Origin: Kitasatospora sp. NBC_01246
GTDB taxonomy: Bacteria; Actinomycetota; Actinomycetes; Streptomycetales; Streptomycetaceae
Reading direction: 5' to 3'
Assembly (NCBI RefSeq): GCF_036226505.1
Contig: NZ_CP108484.1
Coordinates: 8,651,501-8,715,500 of the forward strand
DNA: 64,000 nt
Shown: piece after piece, positions 35,595 through 45,571 of the stretch
Position numbering within the stretch: position 1 is the stretch's first letter
How the letters are laid out: the number at the start of each line of letters is the position of its first letter
The notes under the pieces: generated by a model
Database searches by the model: none
What the model saw: only the letters and a program-made list of their open reading frames with translations
Told to the model about the DNA's origin: nothing
Position numbers and translations under genes: made by a program

Positions 35595-38159
35595 GTGCTG
35601 AGAAGCCCGCGTCCGCCCATGCCGATCACCGCCCGAAGCCGTCGCACCGGCCGCCGTCCGCTCGGCGCCGCCACGGCCGTCGCCGTCACCTCCGCGCTCC
35701 TGCTGCTGGGCCTGGGGGGCGTCGCCCCCGGGGCCGGCGCCAGCCCGGCCGACACCGCCGTCGGGGCGTCCGCGCTGGTGAAGACCGTGCAGAACGCCAC
35801 CCACCCGGGCGCCGCCACCGCCGAGCACGGCGACACCCTGAACTGGGCCGTCACCTACCGCGGCGGCACCTCCGGCGGCGCCGCCGCCCCCGCCGTCGTC
35901 ACCGACCCGATCGCGGGCGCGGGCGACTCCCAGACGTACGTACCCGGTTCGCTGAAGGTCCCGCCCGGGTGGACGCCGTCCTGGTCGACCGACGGAAGCA
36001 CGTTCGGCGCCACCGACACCGGCCCCGCGACCACCGCCGTCCGGGCCGAGAACCCGGTGCTGCGCGGCGTCGGCACCGGCGTCTCCCCGCTGCTGCTCGC
36101 CCCCGTCCAGCCGACCGCGCAGTCCACCGGCGGCGACGGGTTCACCCCGATCCTGCACCGGACGGCGTCCGGCGAGATCCAGTCCTGGAACATCTACCAC
36201 CACGCCGCGCGTAGCGCCCCGCAGGTGGTCTGCCTCAGCCTGACGGCCGGTCAGCCCTGCACCGGCGGCCCCTGGCCGCGGCCGCTGAACACCACCGTCG
36301 GCCCGCTCGGCAGCGGCGCCACCGGTGACATCGGCAGCCCGCTCACCCCGCAGTACGTGTTCGACCCCGCGCACCCGAACCAGGTGCTGTACCCCGCCGT
36401 CACCGCCGCCGCGGTCGGCGTCGGCTGCCTGGACCTCGACGCGCAGGCGAACTGCGGCTTCACCGCCCTCACGCCCACCGGCGGCTCGCCCAGCAGCGTC
36501 AACAACCTCGCGGGCCTGGTGCGTTCCGGCGACAACCTGTACGGCGTCGCCAGCAACGGCCGGGTGCTCTGCCTGGCGCTCGCCACCCGCACCCCGTGCG
36601 CCGGCCAACCGTACGCGCCCGTCGCCCCCGGCAACCGTGACCTGCCGAGCACGCCCACCGCGCTCTACTTCGGCGCGCTCACGGCGATCGGCGACAAGGT
36701 CTTCGTCTCCAGCTCGCCGCAGGCCGGCACCTCCACCGTCCCCGGGCCGCCCGCGCTCGGCTGCTTCGACACCGCCGCCCTCACCGCCTGTGCGGGCTGG
36801 GACACCCAGCACCCGGCCGGGCCGAACGCCAACTACTACACCTACAACGCCTACACCGCGTACGACACCGCCGGGCACCCCGACGGCGTCTGCACCAGCA
36901 CCGTCGGCGGCGCGAACGTCCTGACCACCTGCTACGGCCTGGACGGCTCCGTGCACGCCGCGCCGAGCAGTCTCGGCGCGCTGGCCGGCAACGTGCTGAC
37001 CTTCAACCCCGAGACCGTCACCACCGGTACCGGCACCCGCAGCTACTTCCCGATCTGGGGCGGCGGGGTGGCCGGCGCGACCGTCTGCCACGACTGGGCC
37101 ACCGGCGGCCCCTGTGCGGGCTTCCCGCTCCCGGCCGGGCACCCGAGCGCCCACGGCGGCGACACCCGCGACTACGGCTACAGCTACGACTCCACGACCC
37201 GTTGCCTGATCGGCCTCGGCGACGCCGGCGTGCTGTTCTCGCTCGACCCGACGACCGGCGCCAGCCCCTGTGTGCACAGCGGCGCCTCGGTCACCCTCGA
37301 ACCCGGCGACTTCTACTGCGACGGCGCGAGCGGCCACGTCCAGGGCTACGACAAGGTCCGGCTGACCGACATCGACCTCTCGCACATCACCCTGTCGGCG
37401 TCCCGGGTCCTGGTCACCGACCCCGACGGCACGCCCGTCGCGACCCCGGCGCTCGGCGCGGACGGCACGGTCGACCTGTCCGGCATCTCCGTCACCGCGC
37501 ACCCGGCCCTCACCGTCACCGCGCAGCTGGTGCTGACCACCTCCGCGGACTTCACCAACGGCAACCACCCCTCCCTGGTCGTCGAGTACCGGGGTGACGG
37601 GCCGCAGGTCTGCTTCCGCACCACCGTCGCGGCCGCCTGCACCGCCACCGCCGTCACCAACACCGCGAACGGTAGCGACGCGAACGGCGCCCTCACCTCC
37701 AACACCGTCACCACCGCGGTCGCGCCCGGCACCGGCTGCCAGCCCCGGGTCACCGTGGAGAAGGAGATCTGCGGCTCCGCCAACTCCCACGACTGTCTGC
37801 CCGGCGGCCCCGGGCCCTGGGCCAAGACCAGTCCCGTGGGCCTGCTGGGCCTGTTCGGCACCGCGCACTGGCGGATCACCGTCAGCAACGCCGGACCGGT
37901 CGACGCCGCGTCCGTCACCGTCAACGACGCCAGCACGCCCGCCTGCCGGCAGGCCGCCGGCACCTTCGCCCTCGCGGCCGGCGCCAGCCGCGCCGTCTAC
38001 TGCGACTCTTTGCTGCTGGCGCTCCCGCTGAAGAACACCGCCTCCGCGAGCTTCGTCGCCGCGAACGCGCCGGCCGGCACCACCCCCACCACCACCGCCC
38101 CGTCCGCGGCGGTGGCCTGCTCCCTGCTCTGCATCCTGGCGGTGCCCGGCAAGGACTGA
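35595..38159 (+). CDS. Large secreted DUF11-type surface protein
   Basis: The product has 854 residues from GTG 35595 (GGTGGAG six bases upstream). The signal peptide spans about 20-50 (ATAVAVTSALLLLGLGGVAP, ending at GAGA). The mature protein begins with an isopeptide/DUF11-like region (LVKTVQNATHPGAATAEHGD, LNWAVTYRGG). The middle is a beta-propeller-like region of repeated GCLDLDA.. and CFDTAALTACAGWD Cys-rich motifs, with regular pairs of Cys that could form disulfides. The C-terminal DUF11-like domain (WRITVSNAGPVDAASVTVND) ends in SLLCILAVPGKD. There is no LPXTG, so it is probably released or loosely cell-wall associated. Confidence 0.8.
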   Translation: MLRSPRPPMPITARSRRTGRRPLGAATAVAVTSALLLLGLGGVAPGAGASPADTAVGASALVKTVQNATHPGAATAEHGDTLNWAVTYRGGTSGGAAAPAVVTDPIAGAGDSQTYVPGSLKVPPGWTPSWSTDGSTFGATDTGPATTAVRAENPVLRGVGTGVSPLLLAPVQPTAQSTGGDGFTPILHRTASGEIQSWNIYHHAARSAPQVVCLSLTAGQPCTGGPWPRPLNTTVGPLGSGATGDIGSPLTPQYVFDPAHPNQVLYPAVTAAAVGVGCLDLDAQANCGFTALTPTGGSPSSVNNLAGLVRSGDNLYGVASNGRVLCLALATRTPCAGQPYAPVAPGNRDLPSTPTALYFGALTAIGDKVFVSSSPQAGTSTVPGPPALGCFDTAALTACAGWDTQHPAGPNANYYTYNAYTAYDTAGHPDGVCTSTVGGANVLTTCYGLDGSVHAAPSSLGALAGNVLTFNPETVTTGTGTRSYFPIWGGGVAGATVCHDWATGGPCAGFPLPAGHPSAHGGDTRDYGYSYDSTTRCLIGLGDAGVLFSLDPTTGASPCVHSGASVTLEPGDFYCDGASGHVQGYDKVRLTDIDLSHITLSASRVLVTDPDGTPVATPALGADGTVDLSGISVTAHPALTVTAQLVLTTSADFTNGNHPSLVVEYRGDGPQVCFRTTVAAACTATAVTNTANGSDANGALTSNTVTTAVAPGTGCQPRVTVEKEICGSANSHDCLPGGPGPWAKTSPVGLLGLFGTAHWRITVSNAGPVDAASVTVNDASTPACRQAAGTFALAAGASRAVYCDSLLLALPLKNTASASFVAANAPAGTTPTTTAPSAAVACSLLCILAVPGKD

Positions 38160-38207
38160 CCCGCCCCCGATCGGTACGCCCGACGCCCCGCCCCCGACCA
38201 GGTGGAT

Positions 38208-38318
38208 TCAACAACTCGTCGCAACACGGCAGGGGTTGGGATTGTCTTCAGGTAGCTCGAAGAAGCGCTTGGCTGGGGTGTCCCAGCCAAGCGTCTTCCT
38301 GAGCCTGGGGTTGAGTAG
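38208..38318 (-). pseudogene. IS30-family transposase C-terminal scrap
   Basis: LNPRLRKTLGWDTPAKRFFE and ELPEDNPNPCRVATS end in a stop. This matches the RPRKTLGWxTPAE end of IS30 integrases. An in-frame TAG stands just upstream, so nothing functional remains. Confidence 0.75.
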
Positions 38319-38689
38319 ACGCTAGGGGGCGGTATGTCCACTTCTGGATGATCTGGTGCCGCCCGTTCGTGGGCGCGGAGTCGTTCGGGCTGACGTGCAC
38401 GTCGTGTGCATGATGGGGGCGGGGGAAACGGACGCCGTACTCAACGGATTCGTCCGACGGGCGGTGGGCCTTGGCCGAGCCGCTGCCCACGGCCTGGAAG
38501 CAGGAGCGGGTGTCGCGCTCGGCGACCCGGGAGCCGACCGACGCCGATCGCGCCCTGGCCGCCGCCGTCGACCCGCGCATGACGACGCCCGCGAGGGCTC
38601 CCGAGCCGGCCGCGAGAGCGGTCTTCCTCTTCGCCGACGTGCCGATCTACTCACAGCTGGCAGCCTCATGGTGGGTGAGTGGCCGGCCC

Positions 38690-38855
38690 GTGCCACTGCA
38701 CTGCCTCGGGCAGGGCCTGGCGGATCGCCTCGCCGTAGGAGCGGGAGCCGTCGCGGCGGACGTATTCGGCCCCGGGGTGCTCGCGCAGCCACGCGACCTT
38801 CGCCTGCCTCGATCACCGTGCCGCGCCGTGCGTCGACCCGGACCATGAGCAATCT
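38690..38855 (-). pseudogene. ISL3-family transposase scrap
   Basis: Two adjacent frames carry LMVRVDARRGTVIEAGEG and VAWLREHPGAEYVRRDGSRS, then YGEAIRQALPEAVQ. They correspond to the central DDE region of ISL3 transposases (AWLRxHPxxxxxxRDRxxAYAEAxxxxxPxAVQ). Confidence 0.55.
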
Positions 38856-39290
38856 CGGCGTACTTCTACCAGCCCCGTCACCCGCGACCATCCGGTCCCG
38901 CCCCGCCCGCACTGGTATGACGCTTCCTCGGTCGAGCCGACGGTGGGCACCAAGCCCCGCCCGGCTCCCGGTGCCCACTCTCGGGTTGGGCTGCATGCCT
39001 GCTCGCTCGCTCGGCCCTGCGCGGAGCCGGCATCGCCCTCGGTCGCTCGGTCGGGTCCCGGTGCGCAGGCCGTGCTCACCGCTCTTCCCCGCCGCAGTAG
39101 TCCGACCGGTCCAGTAGCAGCCGCCGCTCTCGCGTCCCTTCGTCAGGTCCCCGGGGGAGGGTGACTCCGACGGGAGAACTCTGCCCTGGGTCCCGGTTGC
39201 CAGCACTTCTGGCTCCCTAACGGGACGTTTCGGCCAACTCCCGACGGGGCGGTGGCTGCACCGGCGCGGCGCTGGTGTCATGGCGGCTCT
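38856..39290. other. Gene-free stretch after the IS scraps
   Basis: No supported gene. Frames lack ribosome sites and family resemblance; decayed sequence between IS scraps and the TetR gene. Confidence 0.4.
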
Positions 39291-39926
39291 TCACGATCGA
39301 GGTCGGGGTCGCGGTCCGGAGCTTCCCGTTCGCGCGGCGCTACTGGCGCGGGTGCCTGGCTCGGCGTCGGCGACGCGGAGGCCGTCGATCATGAAAGCCG
39401 CGAGACGTCGTGCCGCTGCGTCGCGCGTGGAGGCGGGCGCGGCGGTCAGTCCGCGGCCGGCGAGGAGAATGACGACGAAGTCATCGAGCACGAAGTCCAA
39501 ACGCAGCCGGCCCGCAGCTTGCGCGCGGCGGATGAGGGTCGAGACGGCGCGGCCCAACTCCTCGCGGTGTGACTCGAAGTCGACGATATCGGGGTGTGCC
39601 GACATGAACGCGTCCGTGAAGCCCTGGTTGCGCGCGTTGAGGAGCAGGGCGCGCTCGATGACGTCGCAGAGCCCGCGCCACGGATCCGGGTCGGCGGTGC
39701 CGTCGTAGACGATCGAGCTGCACTCGGCGAGCTCCTCCTCGAACGCCTCAAGCACCAGGTCCTGCTTCGTCGGGAACCGGCGGTAGAGGGTCGCGGGCCC
39801 CACGTCCGCACGCCGGGCGATCTGTCGCATCGTCACCCCCAGCCCGGACTCCGCGAAGAGCGACCGGGCCGCGGCGAGGACACGATCGCGGTTCTCCCTC
39901 GCGTCAACACGCAGCAGGTGAGTCAT
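39291..39926 (-). CDS. TetR-family transcriptional regulator
   Basis: The product has 211 residues. The HTH is at about 8-55 (ENRDRVLAAARSLFAESGLG, ADVGPATLYRRFPTKQDLVL). The C-terminal region (SHREELGRAVSTLIRRAQAA, DDFVVILLAGRGL) is of the TetR_C_33/SbtR type. It is divergent from a quinone-oxidoreductase gene, its likely target. The last 20 residues are Arg/Ser-rich and may be an unstructured tail. Confidence 0.9.
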   Translation of the reverse strand: MTHLLRVDARENRDRVLAAARSLFAESGLGVTMRQIARRADVGPATLYRRFPTKQDLVLEAFEEELAECSSIVYDGTADPDPWRGLCDVIERALLLNARNQGFTDAFMSAHPDIVDFESHREELGRAVSTLIRRAQAAGRLRLDFVLDDFVVILLAGRGLTAAPASTRDAAARRLAAFMIDGLRVADAEPGTRASSAARTGSSGPRPRPRS

Positions 39927-39973
39927 CTTTCAGGCGATCTCTCTCACAACAGCAAGTGGACGCATCCGTCCGT

Positions 39974-39987
39974 TACGTTCGATCGTA
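39974..39987. promoter_or_regulatory. Candidate TetR operator
   Basis: TACGTTCGATCGTA is a near-palindrome with two mismatches between the divergent TetR and oxidoreductase genes. Confidence 0.45.
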
Positions 39988-40024
39988 CGGGAGTCAACCG
40001 GCCCGAACCAGTCAGGAGCGATGC

Positions 40025-40999
40025 ATGCGAGCATTCTCGATCCGTACTTTCGGCGGCCCGGACGGCATGGAGGTCGTCGATGTCCCCGTCCCCAGCCCGA
40101 GCGCAGGTGAGGTCGTCATCCGGACCGCGGCGATCGGGGTCGGCGGAGTCGACGCGGTGATCCGGCGCGGCACGCTGGGCGCGCTCGGCCCGGCCATGCC
40201 TCGCGACGGTCTGGTGCCGGGAAGTGAGGTGGCCGGGACGGTCGCGGCCGTGGGAGCGGGTGTCGAGGCGTCGTGGCTCAACCGACGCGTCTGGGCGTTC
40301 ACCGGCCTCTCCGGCGGCTACGCCGAGTACGCGGTCGCGCGGATCGCGAACGTCACGCCGCTGCCCGCCGGGCTGACGCCCGTCGATGCGGTGACACTGG
40401 GCAGCGCCGCCCCGGTGGCGCACTTCGCCCTGCAGCAGGCGCACTTCGCCGAGGGCGAGACCGTGCTGGTACGTGGCGCGGCCGGCAGCATCGGCATCGC
40501 AGCCGTCGAGATCGCGGCCCGGGCCGGTGCGCGGGCAGTCGCGGTGACCACGTCCTCATCCGAGCGGGGCGAGCGGTTGATGGAGTACGGCGCGACACAC
40601 GTGCTCGACCGTGACGGGAACAGTACGCGTGGTCCCGAGCCGGCCGGCTTCGATGTGATCGTCGACATCGCCTCCGGGCCGGCGCTGCCCTCGTTCCTCG
40701 CGCGGCTCGCACCCCGTGGCCGGCTCGTGCTGGTCGGCCTCGTCGCCGGGCCGCCTCCGGCGGACTTCGGGTCGGCGCTGCTGAGCCGGTTCCGGCAGTC
40801 GCTGTCGGTCGCGACCTTCAGTCTGGACACGGTGCCGCGAGCTGACCTGGCCCGGATACGCGCCGACCAGTTGGAGGCCGCGGTGCGAGGTGACCTCAGC
40901 GCCGTCGTCCATGCCGTCCTCCCACTCGAAGCTGCGGCAGACGCCCACCGGCTGATGGATGCCGGCGAGGTCTTCGGGCGGGTCGTCCTGACACCGTGA
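40025..40999 (+). CDS. Zinc-independent quinone oxidoreductase/MDR-family dehydrogenase
   Basis: The product has 324 residues from ATG 40025 (AGGAG upstream). It has a GroES-like domain (about 1-120, VPGSEVAGTVAAVGAGVEAS) and a Rossmann domain with VLVRGAAGSIGIAAVEIA for NADPH. No zinc-binding Cys/His set is visible, which fits the quinone-oxidoreductase branch of medium-chain dehydrogenases. It is likely repressed by the divergent TetR protein and induced by an electrophile or quinone. Confidence 0.9.
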   Translation: MRAFSIRTFGGPDGMEVVDVPVPSPSAGEVVIRTAAIGVGGVDAVIRRGTLGALGPAMPRDGLVPGSEVAGTVAAVGAGVEASWLNRRVWAFTGLSGGYAEYAVARIANVTPLPAGLTPVDAVTLGSAAPVAHFALQQAHFAEGETVLVRGAAGSIGIAAVEIAARAGARAVAVTTSSSERGERLMEYGATHVLDRDGNSTRGPEPAGFDVIVDIASGPALPSFLARLAPRGRLVLVGLVAGPPPADFGSALLSRFRQSLSVATFSLDTVPRADLARIRADQLEAAVRGDLSAVVHAVLPLEAAADAHRLMDAGEVFGRVVLTP

Positions 41000-41025
41000 C
41001 GCACCGCCGCCCGGTGACGTGGGTT

Positions 41026-41450
41026 CTACTGGTGCACCAACCGGCACGATCGAGACCGTGAGCGGACCGTCCGCAGCAGCCCCTGGTCCTGGAGCCGCTG
41101 GACCTGCTCGGTGACGTCGAAGTGGATGTCGCGGCCGCCGCCGTGCTCGGGCCCGCTGTCGACCTCGGCCGCCCCGAAGAAGGAGATCCAGCCGACGAAG
41201 TAGGGGCCCTCCGGATCGAAGTCGCTGCTCGGGCCGTTGAGTAAGACGTGGAACGGCGTCCCCGGCGGCACGTCGGTGCGCACGTCGTGCACGGTGAGGA
41301 CGAGGCGACGCCGGGAGCGAGGCAGGGCCAGCACGGCGGCCCTCGACTTCAGCCACGCGCGCGGCCGCGCCCACGGCGCCAGCCCCCGATGGGCGATTGG
41401 CGGCGAGCGGTGGCACGGGGATGGTCATCGCTGCTCCGGAGGGATGGGGT
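41026..41450 (-). pseudogene. Tyrosinase/polyphenol-oxidase-like C-terminal fragment
   Basis: LALPRSRRRLVLTVHDVRTD, then PPGTPFHVLLNGPSSDFDPE, YFVGWISFFGAAEVD and IHFDVTEQVQRLQDQGLL read like the beta-sandwich that ends some bacterial tyrosinase-family proteins. The copper-binding His-rich domain is not found upstream, where frames are inconsistent. Family assignment is from memory and uncertain; truncation is clear. Confidence 0.4.
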
Positions 41451-41746
41451 GGACGGCCGAGCGGATCGCCATGTCGACGCCCGACTCGGAGGTCAGGCCC
41501 TGGAGGTGGCTGGCCGCCTCCGAATCGGCGCAGCACGTCTGCGACCTCCGCAGCCCCGGAGCCTCTCAGGGTGCGCAGCCAGTTCAGGGTGGCCTGTTGC
41601 GGGGGCCGCTGGTTATGGGCCTCGTCCCAGGAGCACGGAGCGGTGGCCGCCTCCGTCAGCAGCTGAAGGTCGCCGGCGCGGCCCGCCGCCCGGGCGATAC
41701 ATCGACGCCGACTCACGCCCGTCCTCGGGCCGGGCGCGTCCTGTGT
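41451..41746 (-). pseudogene. Unassigned broken frame next to the tyrosinase-like fragment
   Basis: The frame contains QQATLNWLRTLRGSGAAEVA, DVLRRFGGG and, in a second frame, MAIRSAVHPIPPEQR ending in a stop. It looks like a decayed C-terminus of a small protein. No family recognised. Confidence 0.3.
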
Positions 41747-42553
41747 TCAGGCCGCGGCGCGGAAGACGTACGCCGTCATCGGGGCGGTGACTGGCCCCGG
41801 TCCCAAGCGGGCAGTCATCTCCTCGATGACAGCCGCCCGGACAACTGGTCCGTCGCCGCGCTCCTCAACGGCCGCACGCACTGGTGTCCCGGTGAGGTAC
41901 CCGGTGGCAAGGTCGGCGGTCGATGCGGCCCGGCCCTGAAGCGTCAGCTCCAGCTCCTCCTCGACGGTGAACCCTGCAGCCGCCAGATCAGCGACCACGA
42001 CAGCGGGGTCAGCGTAGCCATGCGGAACCGTACGGAAGAATCGCGGTGGGTCGACCGGAAGAGCCCGCTCCAGCCCTGCCTGCAGCGCGAATTCGAAGGC
42101 GTGCGTCCCGAGTGGGCCCCAGGTATTGAACAGGAACCGGCCGCCCGAGGCCAGCACCCGCCGGACCTCCGTGAAGGCCGCGACCCGGTCGGGAAAGAAC
42201 ATCACGCCGAACTGGCAGACTACTAGGTCAAAGCCTCCGTCTGGGAACGGCAGCCGCTGCGCGTCGGCCTGCCGCCACGCCGCGCCCGGCGCCCGGGCCG
42301 ACCCGAAGGCGACCATGGCCTCGTTCAGGTCGGTAGCTGTCACTTCGGCTGACGGTGCTGTCGCGAGCAAGCTCGATGTCAACACGCCTGTCCCCGCCGC
42401 CAGTTCCAGGATCCGTCGAGGGCGGAGTGCCACCGCCCTCGCGGTCAGCTCTTCGGCGAAAGGCCGGAAGACCACCGGCACGAGGTACTGCTCATAGGCC
42501 GCCGGCATCGACTCGGACCACCGCTGGTCGGCATTGATTCCCGTCACCCTCAT
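41747..42553 (-). CDS. Class I SAM-dependent methyltransferase
   Basis: The product has 268 residues from ATG 42553, chosen because residue 30 of the longer frame begins a coherent protein; no clear ribosome site precedes it, so it may be leaderless. Motif I is ILELAAGTGVLTSSLLATAP, followed by VTATDLNEAMVAF, DAQRLPFPDGGFDLVVCQFG and EVRRVLASGGRFLFNTW (Methyltransf_11/25 type). The substrate is unknown. Convergent or unrelated neighbours give no clue. Confidence 0.85.
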   Translation of the reverse strand: MRVTGINADQRWSESMPAAYEQYLVPVVFRPFAEELTARAVALRPRRILELAAGTGVLTSSLLATAPSAEVTATDLNEAMVAFGSARAPGAAWRQADAQRLPFPDGGFDLVVCQFGVMFFPDRVAAFTEVRRVLASGGRFLFNTWGPLGTHAFEFALQAGLERALPVDPPRFFRTVPHGYADPAVVVADLAAAGFTVEEELELTLQGRAASTADLATGYLTGTPVRAAVEERGDGPVVRAAVIEEMTARLGPGPVTAPMTAYVFRAAA

Positions 42554-42786
42554 AACGGTAGTGCCGTGCCCGGAGAGTACGGCCCCGCCGCGCCACCATG
42601 CATCCTGGAGATAGCTCTGCCTGGCAACGCGGCAGGGCAAACGTTCTCTGGCGCGGCACTACGCCATGTCGTCAAACTGGTGCGATGCCCCAATGAGGTG
42701 CAGGACTGGCGGCGCGAAGTGCAGCAGCAGCCGCTCGCTGGCGGACCTGAGTTCAGGCGCTGAGGCGCCTGCGCGATGATCTACCC

Positions 42787-43257
42787 ATGTTGAACGTCAC
42801 AGATGCGAGTGGTGCCCGAAGCGTGGATCTCTTGCTGACCACGATGGACCGACTGCACAAGCAGCTGGACGACTTCACCACACAGCTCTACATCGCCTTC
42901 GCCTTTGGGGATGGGTCCGGGCTGGTGCCCTCCATTCGGATCGAGCAGCGCCCCGCTGGGCCGGAGTTGCTTCTCCACCACTGCATCGCCTTCTGCGCGG
43001 AGGGCGATCCGGATATCAGCGAGCTGCGGTTCTCCGCAGGTGTGGCGGTCACATCGGCAGGCTGGGTGGTGGAAGCCCTGGTGGACGTCGACCTCGATCA
43101 ACCCCGAGGCGAGTTCGGTGCCGGCCTCCACACTCTCCACCTAGAGCGGAGCGATCAGTTCTCCCTCGAAGATGCCCTGGGCCGCTTGACGGAGCAGGTC
43201 GCGGCGATGTGCACGATGTGTGATATTCCGAGGCGCCTGGGCTTCGAGGTGCATTGA
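42787..43257 (+). CDS. Hypothetical protein
   Basis: The product has 156 residues with balanced composition and good codon bias. It is soluble, with helices at the start (LLLTTMDRLHKQLDDFTTQL) and end (LEDALGRLTEQVAAMCTMCD), and has a CTMC pair that could bind metal. I do not recognise the family. An IS3 relic follows about 70 bases downstream. Confidence 0.7.
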   Translation: MLNVTDASGARSVDLLLTTMDRLHKQLDDFTTQLYIAFAFGDGSGLVPSIRIEQRPAGPELLLHHCIAFCAEGDPDISELRFSAGVAVTSAGWVVEALVDVDLDQPRGEFGAGLHTLHLERSDQFSLEDALGRLTEQVAAMCTMCDIPRRLGFEVH

Positions 43258-43323
43258 CCACGGACATCAGCTGCGCGACCTCGCTCGGGGCGATGTGGTC
43301 AAAGGCTCACGCCCAAATGAGGA

Positions 43324-44430
43324 GTGAACCGCCCCGGGTTCGGTGGAGACCCGATTTTGGGTAAGGATTCGGGTCATGGCACGTCCTTCCTCCTACCCGG
43401 CTGAGCTGCGCCGTCGTGCGGTGCGCATGGCCGCCGAGGTCCTTGGTGACTACCCGAATGAGTCGGCTGAGCTGCGGGCCGCCGCGGAGAAGCCGGGCAT
43501 CGGCTCCGGCCGAGACGCTGCGCAACTGGGTCCGGCGGGACCAGCTCGACTCCGGGCGGCGGCCCGGGACGACGACGGAGGAGTGCACGCGGATCCAGGC
43601 GATGAAGAAAGAGATCGCCGAGCTGAAGCGGGCGAACGAGATCCTCAAGGCCGCGGCGAGCTTCTTCGCGGTCGAGCCCGACCGGCCACACCTGCGCTCG
43701 TAGCGTTCATCGACGAGCACCGGGGCCGCTTCGGCGGTGTCGAGCCGATCTGCCGCGTGCTCTCCGAGCACGGCTGCGGCATCGCCCCATCCATCTGCTA
43801 CACGTTCAACAACCTTTCGGCGTCTGCCCGTTCGCTCCGTGACACAGAACTGAGAGAACTGATCGGCAAGACCTACGAGGACAACTTCCGGGTCTGCGGC
43901 GCCCGCAAGATCTGGCGCGAGCTGAACCACCTGGGTCGTGGTGGCCCCGTGCACCGTCGAGCGGCTGATGCGCGACCTGGGCATCAGCGGAGCCGTCCGC
44001 GGCAAGCGCGTCGTCACCACGGTCTCCGACCAGTGGCGCGGGCACCCGATCTGGTCGACCGGGACTTCGTCACCTCCGCGCCGAACCGGTGCTGCGTCAT
44101 GGATTTCACCACGTGGCCACGTTCGCCGGCGTGGTCTACATCGCGTTCGTCGTGAACACCTTCTCCCGCCGCATCGTCGGCTGGTCCGCCGCGACCACGA
44201 AGGAGACCCGCCTCGTGCCCGATGCCCTGGAGACGGCCCTGCGGCAGCGCGACCGTGACGGACGCCGCCCCTGCCAAACGAGTTGGTACCCCACAGCGGT
44301 GCAGGAAGTCAGGGGGGATTCAACCAGTACACGTCATTCCGCCTGGCTGAGCACCTCGACGCCGGCGGCATCGCGGCGTCGATCGGATTCGTCAGCAACC
44401 CCTGTGCCGACGCCTGCCGGCGAGCGCATG
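43324..44430 (+). mobile_element. IS3-family element, degenerate
   Basis: OrfA starts at 43376 (MARPSSYPAELRRRAVRMAA) and is broken near 43495, then continues as ETLRNWVRRDQLDSGRRPGT with the coiled-coil IQAMKKEIAELKRANEILKA. OrfB pieces follow in several frames: FIDEHRGRFGGVEPICRVLS, NFRVCGARKIWRELNHLG, VERLMRDLGISGAVRGKRVV, GVVYIAFVVNTFSRRIVGWS (a DDE segment), and QYTSFRLAEHLDAGGIAASI. The left end TGAACCGCCCCGGG is present; the right end and last DDE Glu region are missing. Several frameshifts make it inactive. Confidence 0.8.
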
Positions 44431-45571
44431 GGAGGGCCGGGTGTGTGATGCCTGACCGGGAGCGCCGCCGCGGTCGTGGACGGGGCGGGGCGTGGAGCGG
44501 CGGATGTCACTGGCGAGGTGTCTCGTCCCATGCGCGGGGCGCCGCGCCGTGATGTGGTGGTCGGCGCACGCTACGGTGGGTCACCCGAGGATCTGCCGCG
44601 TCCTCGCGGACTTCTCGGCTCCGGGCACGGCATCGGGAACGAGCGGGGAGAGGACCGGACGCTCCTGCGGCATACCGTCACCGTCGAGCAGTCACCTGTG
44701 GGCGGGCCTCCTGACCTGCCTGGGCCGGAGGATGCCTGCCTTCCGAGAGGGAACAGGAAATCTTGCGGCCATGGAGCCGCATAATGGCTTTTCATCACCC
44801 TGGCTGTGCCGAAGAATTTCCTGTTCCCGTCCTGCGGTGTGGATGGCGGCGCTGGTGGTTCGGTCGGGGCGACACGGTGCGCTGGGGACGTCGCCCGTCG
44901 TCTGCGAACGCGCCCCGGGATGATTGCCCCTCGGCTGTTGTGCGGCGCGGCCCGGCCTCCGCGATCGGTCGCCCGACGCCACGGGCTGCCCCCGGTCGTC
45001 GAGTGTCCGTGCCGGTACCGCCGCGGCGGCAGAGGTCTACTGCCACCGCCGCGGGCCCCGGTCCCGGGCGGGCGGCCCAGAGCTGCCGAACGCCCGTGCC
45101 CGCACTCCCCGGCAAGCAGTACCTGCGCGCTGTGGTGGTTCCCGGCCCGCAGCCCGGGTGTTGCCGGGTGCTGGCGGACGTGTCTCCTCCGGGGTGCTCG
45201 ACGGCCGCCGCCCCGTTGCCGGGCGCCCGTCCCGGATGGGACCTGAACAGGCCGGCCGGGCCGGGACGCAATCGGGGTGCCGCGGGCCCGCTTCCGGCGG
45301 TCCGTGGTGCCGGACGGTGGAACACGGGAGGATTCGAGCGGCCGCTGGACGCGTCCGGTACGTCGTACAGGCGGATGGCGGGCCTGGAAGTTCTGGACAG
45401 CGACCTGTTCATGCCGCCGGCCGAGGAGCTGGACAAGGCCATCCGGGCGCTGCGCAAGGTCTACGTCCCCACCCGCGAGGAGGCGGACCCTCGGCGGTGT
45501 GCCGTGCGTCGCTGACGTGGGGGCGTATCGGATGGTGACCGCCTGGCCGTCTGTCACACGGGTCGACAGTC
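44431..45571. other. Gene-free stretch containing an inverted-repeat element
   Basis: About 1.1 kb without a gene I can support. A short frame near 45330-45515 (GLEVLDSDLFMPPAEELDKA) could be the tail of a lost gene. The main structure is the 13-bp inverted repeat at 44749-44828. Confidence 0.4.
44749..44828. repeat. Long-armed inverted repeat / stem-loop element
   Basis: GGGAACAGGAAAT (44749-44761) and ATTTCCTGTTCCC (44816-44828) are perfect complements separated by 54 bases; pairing extends three more bases with one bulge. The loop contains a nested GCGGC/GCCGC hairpin. It may be a structured RNA, a MITE-like remnant or a protein-binding site. Confidence 0.7.

Noticed and set aside
35562..37868. 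A 768-codon frame antisense to the DUF11 protein
   Set aside because: Low-complexity Gly/Ala/Val translation caused by third-position GC; no motifs and no ribosome site.
44763..45515. A 250-codon plus-strand frame in the gap after the IS3 relic
   Set aside because: Arg/Pro-rich translation without motifs; it starts inside the inverted-repeat element and has no ribosome site.
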